The notes: a model not told the origin generated them from the sequence alone. A stretch of 64,000 nt of DNA from Pseudomonas yangonensis (GCF_009932725.1 NZ_BLJU01000005.1:1-64000); one strand, 5' to 3'. Numbered from the stretch's first letter, positions 35,274 to 44,124 are shown. Program-made: numbers and translations.

Positions 35274-35921
35274 ATGCCCCACGCCGCTAGCGAAGTAGCC
35301 ACTGGCACCCTGTTCGGCATTGCGCTGAACTACAAAGGCCTACTGGAAAGCCGTCTGGCCGAATTCAACGAGCCGCCTTACCAGAAACCTCCGGTCAAAC
35401 CGGTGCTGTTCATCAAGACCCCCAACACCCGCAACGGCGACGGCCAGGCAGTGGTCGCACCTGCCGGCGAACGCCTGCAACCCGGTCCGGCGCTGGGTGT
35501 GGTGATCGGCAAGACCGCCAGCCGAGTGGCTGAGCAGGATGCCCTGACCCATGTCGCCGGCTATGTGATCGTCAACGAATTCAGCCTGCCGGAAGAGAGC
35601 TACTACCGCCCCGCGGTCAAGGCCAAATGTCGCGACGGTTTCTGCGCCCTGAGCGACGAAGTGGTCGAGCTGAACGACCCGCACGATCTGACCTTGAAGC
35701 TGTGGGTCAATGGCGAGGTTCGTCAGGAAAACACCACGGCCAATTTCGTGCGCAGCATCCCGCGCCTGATCGCGGAGCTCAGCGAGTTCATGACCCTGCA
35801 TGAAGGCGATGTGCTGATCACCGGCACGCCGGAAGGCCGCGTCGACGTGCAGCCGGGCGATGAAGTGATCGTCGAAATCAGCGGTCTTGGCCGCCTGACC
35901 AACCACATCGTGGCGGAATAA
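35274..35921 (+). CDS. hpaG1: HpaG1, isomerase/decarboxylase subunit of homoprotocatechuate catabolism
   Basis: 215 residues, FAH-superfamily fold, equal to the N-terminal half of the fused E. coli HpaG/HpcE. AGGAGTGAAGC precedes the ATG. LFGIALNYKGL and LITGTPEGRVDVQPGD are conserved. Where HpaG2 has HYECEL with metal-binding Glu residues, HpaG1 has QPGPAL, and NEF replaces NDY, so the usual acidic ligands are missing. It may be the isomerase-type or a structural half. It is the first gene of the hpa operon; 10 bases separate it from hpaG2. Confidence 0.9.
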   Translation: MPHAASEVATGTLFGIALNYKGLLESRLAEFNEPPYQKPPVKPVLFIKTPNTRNGDGQAVVAPAGERLQPGPALGVVIGKTASRVAEQDALTHVAGYVIVNEFSLPEESYYRPAVKAKCRDGFCALSDEVVELNDPHDLTLKLWVNGEVRQENTTANFVRSIPRLIAELSEFMTLHEGDVLITGTPEGRVDVQPGDEVIVEISGLGRLTNHIVAE

Positions 35922-35931
35922 GGAGAGCAGC

Positions 35932-36699
35932 ATGAAACACGCCCGTATTCGCTACGAAAACCAGATTCACGCCGTTACCGTCGAGGCGGACAACGCCGTA
36001 CGCCTGGCCGATGGTCGCCTGCTCGCTGAAGCTGACGTCGAGTGGCTGCCGCCTGCCGAAGGCAGCATGTTCGCCCTCGGCCTGAACTACGCCGACCACG
36101 CAGCCGAACTGGCCTTCAAGGCGCCAACCGAACCCTTGGCCTTCATCAAGTCGCCCGGCACCTACACCGGTCACAACCAGGTGACCTGGCGCCCGGACAA
36201 CGTCAAGTACATGCACTACGAGTGCGAACTGGTGGCCGTGATCGGCAAGCCGGCAAAGAACGTCAAGCGCGAAGACGCCCTGCAGTACCTGGCCGGCTAC
36301 ACCGTCTGCAACGACTACGCCATCCGCGACTACCTGGAAAACTACTACCGCCCCAACCTGCGGGTGAAGAACCGCGACTGCACCACGCCGGTCGGTCCGT
36401 GGATGGTCGACGCCGCCGACGTGGCTGATCCGTCGAAGCTCAAGCTGCGCACCTGGATCAACGGCGAGTTGAAGCAGGAAGGCACCACCGCGGACATGAT
36501 CTTCGACATTCCCTACCTGATCGAATACTTCTCCAGCTTCATGACCCTGCAGCCGGGCGACATGATCGCCACCGGCACGCCGGAAGGCCTGGCCGATGTG
36601 GTGCCGGGCGATGAAGTGGTGGTGGAAGTGGAAGGTGTTGGCCGCCTGGTCAACCGCATCGTCAGCGAATCCGAATTCTTCGCCGCACGCGGCAAGTGA
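35932..36699 (+). CDS. hpaG2: HpaG2, OPET decarboxylase / HHDD isomerase subunit
   Basis: 255 residues, FAH fold, equal to the C-terminal half of the fused enterobacterial enzyme. It decarboxylates 5-oxo-pent-3-ene-1,2,5-tricarboxylate and isomerises the product toward 2-oxohept-4-ene-1,7-dioate chemistry. FALGLNYADHAAEL, the metal Glu pair in HYECELVAVIGK, the Asp in CNDYAIRDY and ATGTPEGLADVVPGD are all present. AGGAG precedes the ATG. The active metal site is intact, in contrast to HpaG1. Confidence 0.92.
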   Translation: MKHARIRYENQIHAVTVEADNAVRLADGRLLAEADVEWLPPAEGSMFALGLNYADHAAELAFKAPTEPLAFIKSPGTYTGHNQVTWRPDNVKYMHYECELVAVIGKPAKNVKREDALQYLAGYTVCNDYAIRDYLENYYRPNLRVKNRDCTTPVGPWMVDAADVADPSKLKLRTWINGELKQEGTTADMIFDIPYLIEYFSSFMTLQPGDMIATGTPEGLADVVPGDEVVVEVEGVGRLVNRIVSESEFFAARGK

Positions 36700-36719
36700 A
36701 AAAACACGAGGCAAACAAG

Positions 36720-38180
36720 ATGATCAAGCACTGGATCAACGGCAAGGAAGTCGAGAGCAAAGAGACTTTCACCAACTACAACCCGGCCACCACCGAAGCC
36801 ATCGGCGAAGTCGCCAGCGGTGGCGCCGAGGAAATCAACCTGGCCGTGGCCGCGGCAAAGGAAGCCTTCCCCAAGTGGGCCAACACGCCGGCCAAGGAAC
36901 GCGCCAAGCTGATGCGCAAGCTGGGTGAACTGATCGACCAGAACGTGCCGAAGCTGGCCGAACTGGAAACCCTCGACACCGGCCTGCCGATCCACCAGAC
37001 CAAGAACGTGCTGATTCCGCGCGCCTCGCACAACTTCGACTTCTTCGCCGAAGTGTGCACACGCATGGACGGTCACAGCTACCCGGTCGACGACCAGATG
37101 CTCAACTACACCCTGTACCAACCGGTAGGCGTGTGTGGCCTGGTATCGCCGTGGAACGTGCCGTTCATGACCGCCACCTGGAAGACCGCCCCCTGCCTGG
37201 CACTGGGCAACACCGCGGTACTGAAGATGAGCGAGCTGTCGCCGCTGACCGCCAACGAGCTGGGCCGCCTGGCACTGGAGGCCGGCATTCCGCCGGGCGT
37301 ACTGAATGTGGTTCAAGGTTATGGCGCGACCGCAGGTGACGCCCTGGTACGTCACCCGGACGTGCGTGCGATCTCCTTCACCGGCGGCACCGCCACCGGA
37401 CGCAAGATCATGCAGACCGCCGGGTTGAAGAAGTACTCCATGGAGCTGGGCGGCAAGAGTCCGGTGTTGATCTTCGACGACGCCGATCTGGACCGCGCGC
37501 TCGACGCTGCGCTGTTCACCATCTTCTCGCTCAATGGCGAACGCTGCACTGCAGGCAGCCGGATCTTCATTCAGGAAACCGTCTACGACCAGTTCGTCGC
37601 TGAATTCGCCACACGCGCCAAGCGCCTGATCGTCGGTGACCCGACCGATCCGAAGACCCAGGTCGGCTCGATGATCACCCAGGCGCACTACGACAAGGTT
37701 ACCGGCTACATCAAGATCGGTATCGAGGAAGGCGCCAATCTGGTCGCTGGCGGCCTGGAGCGCCCGGCGAACCTGCCGGCGCATCTGGCCAAGGGTCAGT
37801 TCATCCAGCCGACCGTGTTCGCCGATGTCGACAACCGCATGCGCATCGCTCAGGAAGAAATCTTTGGCCCGGTGGCCTGCCTGATCAAGTTCAAGGATGA
37901 AGCCGAAGCGCTGAAACTCGCCAACGACACCGAGTACGGCCTGGCCTCGTACATCTGGACCCAGGACATCGGCAAGGCCCACCGTCTGGCTCGCGGCATC
38001 GAAGCCGGCATGGTGTTCATCAACAGCCAGAACGTGCGCGACCTGCGCCAGCCGTTCGGCGGGGTCAAGGGCTCGGGTACCGGCCGCGAAGGCGGCGAGT
38101 ACAGCTTCGAGGTGTTCGCCGAGATCAAGAACGTGTGCATCTCCATGGGCAGCCACCACATTCCGCGCTGGGGCGTCTGA
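36720..38180 (+). CDS. hpaE: HpaE, 5-carboxymethyl-2-hydroxymuconate semialdehyde dehydrogenase
   Basis: 486 residues from ATG 36720; GAGG lies 8 bases before it. A GTG at 36696 overlapping the hpaG2 stop is possible but gives a non-family leader. It is an ALDH-superfamily enzyme: cofactor site SPWNVPFM and GGTATGRKIM, catalytic Glu in MELGGKSPVL, catalytic Cys in NGERCTAGSR. It oxidises the HpaD ring-cleavage product CHMS to 5-carboxymethyl-2-hydroxymuconate with NAD. It is the third gene of the operon. Confidence 0.94.
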   Translation: MIKHWINGKEVESKETFTNYNPATTEAIGEVASGGAEEINLAVAAAKEAFPKWANTPAKERAKLMRKLGELIDQNVPKLAELETLDTGLPIHQTKNVLIPRASHNFDFFAEVCTRMDGHSYPVDDQMLNYTLYQPVGVCGLVSPWNVPFMTATWKTAPCLALGNTAVLKMSELSPLTANELGRLALEAGIPPGVLNVVQGYGATAGDALVRHPDVRAISFTGGTATGRKIMQTAGLKKYSMELGGKSPVLIFDDADLDRALDAALFTIFSLNGERCTAGSRIFIQETVYDQFVAEFATRAKRLIVGDPTDPKTQVGSMITQAHYDKVTGYIKIGIEEGANLVAGGLERPANLPAHLAKGQFIQPTVFADVDNRMRIAQEEIFGPVACLIKFKDEAEALKLANDTEYGLASYIWTQDIGKAHRLARGIEAGMVFINSQNVRDLRQPFGGVKGSGTGREGGEYSFEVFAEIKNVCISMGSHHIPRWGV

Positions 38181-38251
38181 AAAGCCGTTCGCGCCGTCCC
38201 GCCGTTGCCTTAGCCGCAACGGCCTGCACGGGCGGACAATGAGCTGGAGCT

Positions 38252-38275
38252 CCCCCTCCGCCCAGCCGGAGGGGG
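38252..38275. repeat. 9-bp hairpin in the hpaE-hpaD gap
   Basis: CCCCCTCCG / CGGAGGGGG stem with a 6-base loop, 71 bases after the hpaE stop. No T run follows and hpaD lies 97 bases on. It is likely to act as an RNA-stability or attenuating element inside the operon rather than a full terminator. Confidence 0.45.
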
Positions 38276-38372
38276 ATACTAGAAGCGGAACACGATTTTT
38301 GCCGGACGTGCGAACAACCACAATCAAGCACGAAAGCGCCGTCAGACCGGCCTTTCCAGCAGGAGAATAACC

Positions 38373-39296
38373 ATGGGCAAACTCGCTCTGGCTGCCAAAA
38401 TCACCCACGTCCCCTCGATGTACATTTCCGAATTCCCCGGTCCGCGCCAGGGTTTTCGCAAAGCGGCCATCGACGGTCATATCGAGATCAGCAAGCGCTG
38501 CCGTGAGCTGGGCGTGGACACCATCGTGGTGTTCGATACCCACTGGCTGGTGAACGCCGGCTATCACATCAACTGCGGACCGCATTTCAAGGGCCGCTAC
38601 ACCAGCAACGAACTGCCGCACTTCATCAGCAACATGGAGTACGAGTTTCCGGGCAACCCCGAGCTGGGCAAGATTCTCGCCGAGGAATGCAACCGCATGG
38701 GCGTAGAAACCCTCGCCCACGACGCCACGACCCTGGCACCTGAATACGGCACCCTGGTACCCATGCGTTACATGAACCAGGACCAGCACTTCAAGGTGAT
38801 CTCGGTTTCCTCGCTGTGCACCTCGCACTACCTCAACGACAGCGCGCGTCTGGGTTGGGCCATGCGCAAGGCCGTTGAAGATCACTACGACGGTACCGTT
38901 GCCTTCCTCGCCAGCGGTTCGCTCTCGCACCGTTTCGCGCAAAACGGCCAGGCGCCGGAATTTGCCACCAAGATCTGGAGCCCGTTCCTGGAAACCCTGG
39001 ATGAGCGCGTGATCAAGATGTGGCAGGACGGCGAGTGGGAAGCCTTCTGCGCCATGCTTCCCGAATACGCGGCCAAGGGCCATGGCGAAGGCTTCATGCA
39101 CGATACCGCCAAACTACTGGGCGCGCTGGGCTGGTCGAACTACGACGGCAAGGTCGAAGTGCTGACCCCCTACTTCGCCGCCTCCGGCACCGGACAGATC
39201 AATGCGGTATTCCCGGTAACGCCACAGGACGGCTCGGCCATTCCGGCCCCGAGTGCCTCGAACCCGGCAGGCGTGCCCTCCACCAGCCGGCTCTAA
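38373..39296 (+). CDS. hpaD: HpaD, 3,4-dihydroxyphenylacetate 2,3-dioxygenase (LigB type)
   Basis: 307 residues, class III extradiol dioxygenase. It cleaves homoprotocatechuate next to the hydroxyls to give CHMS, using non-haem Fe(II). Metal and active-site segments are KITHVPSMYISEFPGPRQG near the N terminus, VVFDTHWLVNAGYHINC, and ASGSLSHRF with a catalytic His. GHGEGFMHDTAKLLGALGWS lies near the C terminus. AGGAGAATAACC precedes the ATG. It is the central ring-opening enzyme of the operon. The C terminus is Pro/Ser-rich after residue 290. Confidence 0.94.
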   Translation: MGKLALAAKITHVPSMYISEFPGPRQGFRKAAIDGHIEISKRCRELGVDTIVVFDTHWLVNAGYHINCGPHFKGRYTSNELPHFISNMEYEFPGNPELGKILAEECNRMGVETLAHDATTLAPEYGTLVPMRYMNQDQHFKVISVSSLCTSHYLNDSARLGWAMRKAVEDHYDGTVAFLASGSLSHRFAQNGQAPEFATKIWSPFLETLDERVIKMWQDGEWEAFCAMLPEYAAKGHGEGFMHDTAKLLGALGWSNYDGKVEVLTPYFAASGTGQINAVFPVTPQDGSAIPAPSASNPAGVPSTSRL

Positions 39297-39300
39297 ACCC

Positions 39301-39329
39301 ATGGCCGCCACAGTTTCTGTGGCGGCCAT
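39301..39329. repeat. Perfect 13-bp hairpin in the hpaD-hpaF gap
   Basis: ATGGCCGCCACAG, TTT, CTGTGGCGGCCAT: 13 paired bases around a 3-base loop, starting 4 bases after the hpaD stop and ending 22 before hpaF. It is very stable and has no T run. It is probably a processing or 3'-end-protecting element in the polycistronic message. Confidence 0.6.
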
Positions 39330-39351
39330 CAGCGAACACAGGATTCCAGTC

Positions 39352-39756
39352 ATGCCCCATCTGGTGCTGCTCTATACCCCCGACCTGCAAGATCAGGCCG
39401 ACATGCCCGGCCTGTGCCGCGCGCTGGCTGACACCATGCTCGAGCAGCGTGACGAAAGCGGCAAAGCGGTGTTTCCCACTGGCGGCACCCGGGTACTGGC
39501 TTATCCGGCTGCCTACAGCGCCGTAGCCGACGGCCAGGGTGATTACGGCTTCCTCTACGCCAACCTGCGCATGGGCGCCGGGCGCAGTGCCGCGGTACAC
39601 AAGCAGGTCGGCGACAACCTGCTGAACACATTGCGCAGGTATCTGGAACCGCTGCAGCAACAGCGCCCCATCGGTCTTACGTTGCAGATCGACGAAAGCC
39701 CTGGCCAGGTCTACGACGGCAAGCACAGCACCCTGCACCCCCTTTTCAACAAATAA
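39352..39756 (+). CDS. hpaF: HpaF, 5-carboxymethyl-2-hydroxymuconate delta-isomerase
   Basis: 134 residues from ATG 39352, tautomerase superfamily. The mature protein would start with Pro-1 (MPHLVLLYTPDL), the general base of this family, which settles the start over longer in-frame readings. It converts CHM to 5-oxo-pent-3-ene-1,2,5-tricarboxylate for HpaG. YGFLYANLRMGAGRS and a C-terminal LTLQIDE strand fit CHMI. It is a cytoplasmic trimer in known homologues. Confidence 0.9.
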   Translation: MPHLVLLYTPDLQDQADMPGLCRALADTMLEQRDESGKAVFPTGGTRVLAYPAAYSAVADGQGDYGFLYANLRMGAGRSAAVHKQVGDNLLNTLRRYLEPLQQQRPIGLTLQIDESPGQVYDGKHSTLHPLFNK

Positions 39757-39837
39757 CGCGGGCACGCATCGCCCCGCGTCATCCGCCTGGCGTGACTGCC
39801 TGCCGCATCGCGCCCCACTGTTCAAGAGAGATCCGCC

Positions 39838-40641
39838 ATGCTCGATTCGACCCTTATCCAGCAGGCTGCCGCCCGCCTCGACGCCGCCGAGCGCTCGCGC
39901 CAGCAGGTCCGCCAGTTCTCCCTGGATTACCCGGAGATCACCATTGAGGACGCCTACGCCATCCAGCGTGCCTGGGTCGCGCAGAAGATCAAGGACGGCC
40001 GCAAGCTGGTCGGCCACAAGATCGGCCTGACCTCACGAGCCATGCAGGTTTCGTCGAACATCACCGAGCCGGACTACGGCGCTCTGCTCGACGACATGCT
40101 GTTCGAAGAAGGCAGCGACATTCCCTTCGAACGCTTCATCGTGCCGCGTGTGGAAGTGGAACTGGCGTTCATCCTCGGCAAGCCGCTCAAAGGCCCGAAC
40201 GTGACCATCTTCGATGTCCTGGACGCCACCGAATGGGTGATCCCGGCGCTGGAGATCATCGACGCGCGCATCCAGCAGATCGACCCGCAAACCAAGGTCA
40301 CCCGCAAGGTGTTCGATACCATTTCCGACAACGCCGCCAACGGTGGTGTGGTGATGGGCGGCCGCGCCGTGCGCCCGACCGAAATCGACCTGCGCAAAGT
40401 ACCGGCCGTGCTCTACCGCAACGGCGTGATCGAGGAATCCGGCGTCTCCGCCGCCGTGCTCAACCACCCGGCCAAGGGCGTGGCCTGGCTGGCCAACAAA
40501 CTGGCGCCGTACGACGTCACCCTGCAACCGGGTCAGATCATCCTCGGCGGCTCCTTCACCCGCCCGGTGGCGGCCAGTCCGGGCGACACCTTCCACGTCG
40601 ACTACGACATGCTCGGCAGCATCGCCTGCCGGTTCGTATAA
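39838..40641 (+). CDS. hpaH: HpaH, 2-oxo-hept-4-ene-1,7-dioate hydratase
   Basis: 267 residues, FAH-related hydratase family shared with MhpD/XylJ. Conserved segments are [27 protein letters not shown], the metal-binding Glu pair in VEVELAFIL, and [10 protein letters not shown]. It adds water to OHED to give 4-hydroxy-2-oxoheptanedioate, the HpaI substrate. Binding of Mg2+ by Glu residues of VEVELAFIL is known in the family. It lies 81 bases after hpaF and 83 before hpaI. Confidence 0.93.
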   Translation: MLDSTLIQQAAARLDAAERSRQQVRQFSLDYPEITIEDAYAIQRAWVAQKIKDGRKLVGHKIGLTSRAMQVSSNITEPDYGALLDDMLFEEGSDIPFERFIVPRVEVELAFILGKPLKGPNVTIFDVLDATEWVIPALEIIDARIQQIDPQTKVTRKVFDTISDNAANGGVVMGGRAVRPTEIDLRKVPAVLYRNGVIEESGVSAAVLNHPAKGVAWLANKLAPYDVTLQPGQIILGGSFTRPVAASPGDTFHVDYDMLGSIACRFV

Positions 40642-40660
40642 GGCGGCAGGCTACAGGCCT

Positions 40661-40694
40661 CAGGCTGCAGGCAGGAGCATTCGCCTGCAGCCTG
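40661..40694. repeat. 12-bp inverted repeat with surrounding CAGGCT repeats, hpaH-hpaI gap
   Basis: CAGGCTGCAGGC / GCCTGCAGCCTG, perfect 12-bp arms with a 10-base loop. Imperfect copies of the same CAGGCT/AGGCCT words extend it outward over 40645-40710. The whole intergenic space is one imperfect palindrome built from a low-complexity word, like REP-type elements of pseudomonads. Confidence 0.6.
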
Positions 40695-40724
40695 GAGCCT
40701 GCGGCCTGAAGCCAAGGAGCTTTT

Positions 40725-41528
40725 ATGGACATGCCCATCAATACCTTCAAACAACGCCTGCAATCGGGCCAGGCGCAGATTGGCCTGTGGCTCGGTCTGG
40801 CAGACCCGTACTGCGCCGAGCTGGCGGCCAACGCCGGCTTCGACTGGCTGTTGATCGACGGCGAACATGCCCCCAACGATCTGCGCGGCCTGCTCGGCCA
40901 ATTGCAGGCAGTGGCGCCCTACGCCTCACAGCCGGTGATTCGGCCGGTGATCGGCGACACTGCCCTGATCAAGCAGATCCTCGATATCGGCGCCCAGACC
41001 CTGCTGGTGCCGATGGTGGAAAGCGCCGACCAGGCTCGCGAGCTGGTGCGCGCCATTCACTACCCGCCGAGCGGGATTCGTGGTGTCGGCAGTGCCCTGG
41101 CACGTGCTTCGCGCTGGAACAGCATTCCCGGTTACCTGGACAAGGCCGACGAACAGATGTGCCTGCTGGTGCAGATCGAAAACCTGGATGGCCTGGCCAA
41201 GCTGGATGAAATCGTGGCAGTCGACGGCGTGGACGGCGTCTTCATCGGCCCGGCGGATCTCAGTGCCTCGATGGGCCACCGTGGCAACCCCGGACATCCA
41301 GAGGTGCAGGCGGCCATCGAAGACGCCATCGTCCGCATCGGCAAGGCCGGCAAGGCCGCCGGCATCCTCAGCGCCGACCAGAAGCTGGCGCGCCGCTACA
41401 TCGAGCTGGGCGCCAAGTTCGTCGCCGTCGGCGTCGATACCACTGTCCTCATGCGCGGCCTGCAGACCCTGGCGGCAGCGTTCAAGGACGCACCGGCACC
41501 GTCCACCAGTGGCGGCGGCGTTTACTGA
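40725..41528 (+). CDS. hpaI: HpaI, 4-hydroxy-2-oxoheptanedioate aldolase
   Basis: 267 residues, class II (metal-dependent) pyruvate aldolase of the HpcH/HpaI family. Active-site elements are the His in [12 protein letters not shown], the Arg in VIRPVIGD, the metal Glu in VQIENLDGL and the metal Asp in [11 protein letters not shown]. It splits HHED into pyruvate and succinate semialdehyde. AAGGAG precedes the ATG. The gabD gene follows 26 bases on and handles the semialdehyde. Confidence 0.95.
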   Translation: MDMPINTFKQRLQSGQAQIGLWLGLADPYCAELAANAGFDWLLIDGEHAPNDLRGLLGQLQAVAPYASQPVIRPVIGDTALIKQILDIGAQTLLVPMVESADQARELVRAIHYPPSGIRGVGSALARASRWNSIPGYLDKADEQMCLLVQIENLDGLAKLDEIVAVDGVDGVFIGPADLSASMGHRGNPGHPEVQAAIEDAIVRIGKAGKAAGILSADQKLARRYIELGAKFVAVGVDTTVLMRGLQTLAAAFKDAPAPSTSGGGVY

Positions 41529-41554
41529 ACCATCCAGCATTCCAAGAGAACGAC

Positions 41555-43009
41555 ATGAAACTCACCGATCTGAACCTGCTGCGTGAACAGGCCTATATAG
41601 ATGGCCAATGGGTCGAAGCCGACAACGAAGCACGCTTCGCCGTGACCAACCCGGCCAATGGCGAGCTGATCGCTGAAGTGGCCTCCGTCGGCCAGGTGGA
41701 AACCGCCCGCGCCATCGCCGCCGCCAAGGCCGCCCTGCCCGCCTGGCGTGAAAAAACCGCCAAGGAGCGCAGCGCCATCCTGCGCAACTGGTACAACCTG
41801 ATCATGGCCAACCAGGAAGATCTGGCCCGCCTGCTCAGCTGGGAGCAAGGCAAACCGCTGGCCGAAAGCCGTGGCGAAATCGCCTATGGTGCCAGCTTCA
41901 TCGAGTGGTTTGCCGAGGAAGCCAAGCGTGTCTACGGCGATGTCATCCCGCACGACAAGCAAGGCCGCCGCCTGGTGGTGATCAAGCAGGCCATCGGCGT
42001 GGTTGCAGCCATCACTCCCTGGAACTTTCCCAATGCCATGATCACCCGCAAGGTCGGCCCGGCGCTGGCCGCCGGCTGCACCGTGGTGCTCAAGCCCGCT
42101 TCGGAAACGCCGCTGTCGGCCCTGGCCCTGGCGGTGCTCGGGGAGCGCGCCGGCATTCCGGCCGGTGTGCTCAATATTGTCCCCGGCAACAACTCGCGCG
42201 CCATCGGCGGAGAGCTGACCGGCAACCCCGACGTGCAGAAGCTGTCCTTCACCGGCTCCACCGGCATCGGCAAACTGCTGATGGCGCAGTGCGCCGAGAC
42301 CATCAAGAAGGTGTCGCTGGAGCTGGGCGGCAACGCGCCGTTCATCGTCTTCGAGGACGCCGATCTGGACGCTGCAGTGCAAGGCGCTCTGGGCTCGAAG
42401 TTCCGCAACAGCGGGCAGACCTGCGTCTGCACCAACCGCCTGCTGGTGCAGAACAGCGTGTACGAGGAGTTCAGCAAGCGCCTGGTGGCTGCGGTCAATG
42501 CGCTGAAAGTCGCACCTGCCGGGGAAGAAGGCGCTCAGCAGGGACCGCTGATCAACGCCAAGGCGGTACTCAAGGTTCAGGAGCACATCGAAGATGCCGT
42601 GAGCAAGGGCGCAAAAGTACTGGCCGGTGGCAAACCGCATGCACTGGGCGGCAGTTTCTTCGAGCCGACCGTGCTCGGCGACGTCACCCCAGACATGCTG
42701 GTGGCGCGCGACGAAACCTTCGGCCCGCTGGCGCCGATCTTCCGCTTCGAGACCGAAGCGCAAGCCATCGCCATGGCCAACGATACCGAATTCGGTCTGG
42801 CTTCCTACGTCTACACCCGCGACCTGGGCCGCGCCTGGCGCGTCAGCGAGGCGCTGGAATACGGCATGGTGGGCGTCAACGAAGGGTTGATCTCCACCGA
42901 GGTGGCGCCGTTCGGTGGCATCAAGCAGTCGGGCCTGGGCCGCGAAGGCTCGCACTACGGCATCGACGACTACATCGAACAGAAATACATGTGCCTGGGC
43001 ATCGCCTGA
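41555..43009 (+). CDS. gabD: Succinate-semialdehyde dehydrogenase, GabD type
   Basis: 484 residues, ALDH superfamily. Segments are TPWNFPNAMITRKVGPALAAGC, SFTGSTGIGKLLM, catalytic Glu in SLELGGNAPFIVF and catalytic Cys in SGQTCVCTNR, with the second Cys of the redox switch seen in GabD. It oxidises succinate semialdehyde from HpaI to succinate with NAD(P). It is last in the operon and ends in a strong terminator. Its inclusion makes the lower pathway self-contained. Confidence 0.93.
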   Translation: MKLTDLNLLREQAYIDGQWVEADNEARFAVTNPANGELIAEVASVGQVETARAIAAAKAALPAWREKTAKERSAILRNWYNLIMANQEDLARLLSWEQGKPLAESRGEIAYGASFIEWFAEEAKRVYGDVIPHDKQGRRLVVIKQAIGVVAAITPWNFPNAMITRKVGPALAAGCTVVLKPASETPLSALALAVLGERAGIPAGVLNIVPGNNSRAIGGELTGNPDVQKLSFTGSTGIGKLLMAQCAETIKKVSLELGGNAPFIVFEDADLDAAVQGALGSKFRNSGQTCVCTNRLLVQNSVYEEFSKRLVAAVNALKVAPAGEEGAQQGPLINAKAVLKVQEHIEDAVSKGAKVLAGGKPHALGGSFFEPTVLGDVTPDMLVARDETFGPLAPIFRFETEAQAIAMANDTEFGLASYVYTRDLGRAWRVSEALEYGMVGVNEGLISTEVAPFGGIKQSGLGREGSHYGIDDYIEQKYMCLGIA

Positions 43010-43041
43010 TTCCCGGCGCGAACGGATGCTTGTAACCCTTG

Positions 43042-43067
43042 TGGCCCTTAACCGGGCCATTTTTTTT
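43042..43067 (+). terminator. Rho-independent terminator of the hpa operon
   Basis: TGGCCC / GGGCCA stem with a 6-base loop followed by eight T residues, 33 bases after the gabD stop. Confidence 0.88.
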
Positions 43068-43153
43068 AGTCACCCGATGCCTCGGTAGTAGCGTCTTGGC
43101 TGGCACTTTCCGCCCAGGCCGTCATTACCAGGCTGCCCGCCTACGAGGACGAT

Positions 43154-43693
43154 ATGCCCCGTTGCCACAAACTTCTCGCCCCGCTACTTTGCCTGTTTGG
43201 CCTGGCAAGCACTGCCCAGGCCGGTGACAGCGCCTACCTGATTGCCTTGGACAAGGAACTGGCCAACCGCGCCGTCGCCCGCCAGGTGGTCCCGCAACTG
43301 GCCGAGCGGCACAGTGGCTCGGATCAGGGCCGTTTCTGGAGCGCCTATGCAAAGCTGGAAGCCCTGCAGCAGCCGCGCTACGCCAAGCAGGCCGAGCGCC
43401 ATGGCCTGGCCAATAATCACAGCGGCGGATTCAAGGCGCACGCCTCGCTGCTGTTCGCCAAGCTGTTCAACGGCGCCTTCATCAAGATGCTGGCCGGTGC
43501 CACAGATGAGTATCTGCAGGAGCTCGAAGCCCTGCCGGCTCAGACCAACGCTGACGACCAGGCGTTCTGGGACTATGTGATCGCCCAGGAACGCGCCCAG
43601 GTCGAGGCACTGGCGCTGGCGGCGCAAAAGAACTTCAACGCCGCGACACGGGTACTGCAGGCCTTCTCCCGAGAACGACTGGGCAGTGAGTGA
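43154..43693 (+). CDS. Exported protein of unknown function
   Basis: 179 residues. A clear Sec signal peptide (LLAPLLCLFGLASTAQA, cleavage near 23) precedes an alanine- and glutamine-rich, probably all-helical mature protein with no membrane segment and no cysteines. GAGGACG precedes the ATG. I do not recognise the family. It lies alone between the hpa terminator and the second hpaR gene, with which it converges (8 bases apart). Confidence 0.7.
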   Translation: MPRCHKLLAPLLCLFGLASTAQAGDSAYLIALDKELANRAVARQVVPQLAERHSGSDQGRFWSAYAKLEALQQPRYAKQAERHGLANNHSGGFKAHASLLFAKLFNGAFIKMLAGATDEYLQELEALPAQTNADDQAFWDYVIAQERAQVEALALAAQKNFNAATRVLQAFSRERLGSE

Positions 43694-43701
43694 TCCGGTG
43701 A

Positions 43702-44124
43702 TCAGGGTTTGACGTCGCGCAGCTCGCTCAGCAGCTCCAGCAACCTGCTGAGCTTATCCTCGCCCATTTGCTCCTGAATACGCCGGTAGTTGTTCTCCAT
43801 CTCGGCGCTCATGGAGGTGAAATATTGTTCCCCTTGCGCGGTCAGGCTCACCTTGATCCGGCGCTGGTCTCCGGCCATCTTGCGCCGTACAACCATCCCA
43901 TCACGCTCCAGGCGCGCCAGCACGCCACTCATGCTCGGTCTGAGAATACAGGCCAGGCGGGCCAGTTGGTGACTCTCCAGCGTGCCGTGCTGGCGCAGGA
44001 TACGAATCACCCGCCACTGCTGCTCGGTGAGATCATGCAGGTTGAGCTGCGGACGGAAGAAGCGCATGGCAGCTTCACGAGCTTGCAGCAGAGTCAGGGT
44101 CAGAGAGGGACGAGGCTGGGGCAT
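43702..44124 (-). CDS. HpaR-like MarR repressor (copy 2)
   Basis: 140 residues, aligned end to end with HpaR copy 1 at 34537 without gaps (both open P-R-P-S-L-T-L-T-L-L-Q-A-R-E-A-A-M). The DNA-reading segment CILRPSMSGVLARLERDGMV is close to copy 1, but the wing differs (MAGDQRRIKVSLTAQG). It may bind a related operator with another ligand. A degenerate TTAA-N4-TTAA site lies 23 bases upstream of its start. It may also control the PotF-like gene behind it. Confidence 0.88.
   Translation of the reverse strand: MPQPRPSLTLTLLQAREAAMRFFRPQLNLHDLTEQQWRVIRILRQHGTLESHQLARLACILRPSMSGVLARLERDGMVVRRKMAGDQRRIKVSLTAQGEQYFTSMSAEMENNYRRIQEQMGEDKLSRLLELLSELRDVKP

Noticed and set aside
36513..39101. Very long open frame antisense to hpaG2, hpaE and hpaD
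   Set aside because: The opposite strand holds three unmistakable enzymes; the long antisense frame follows from high GC at third positions and has no recognisable domain.
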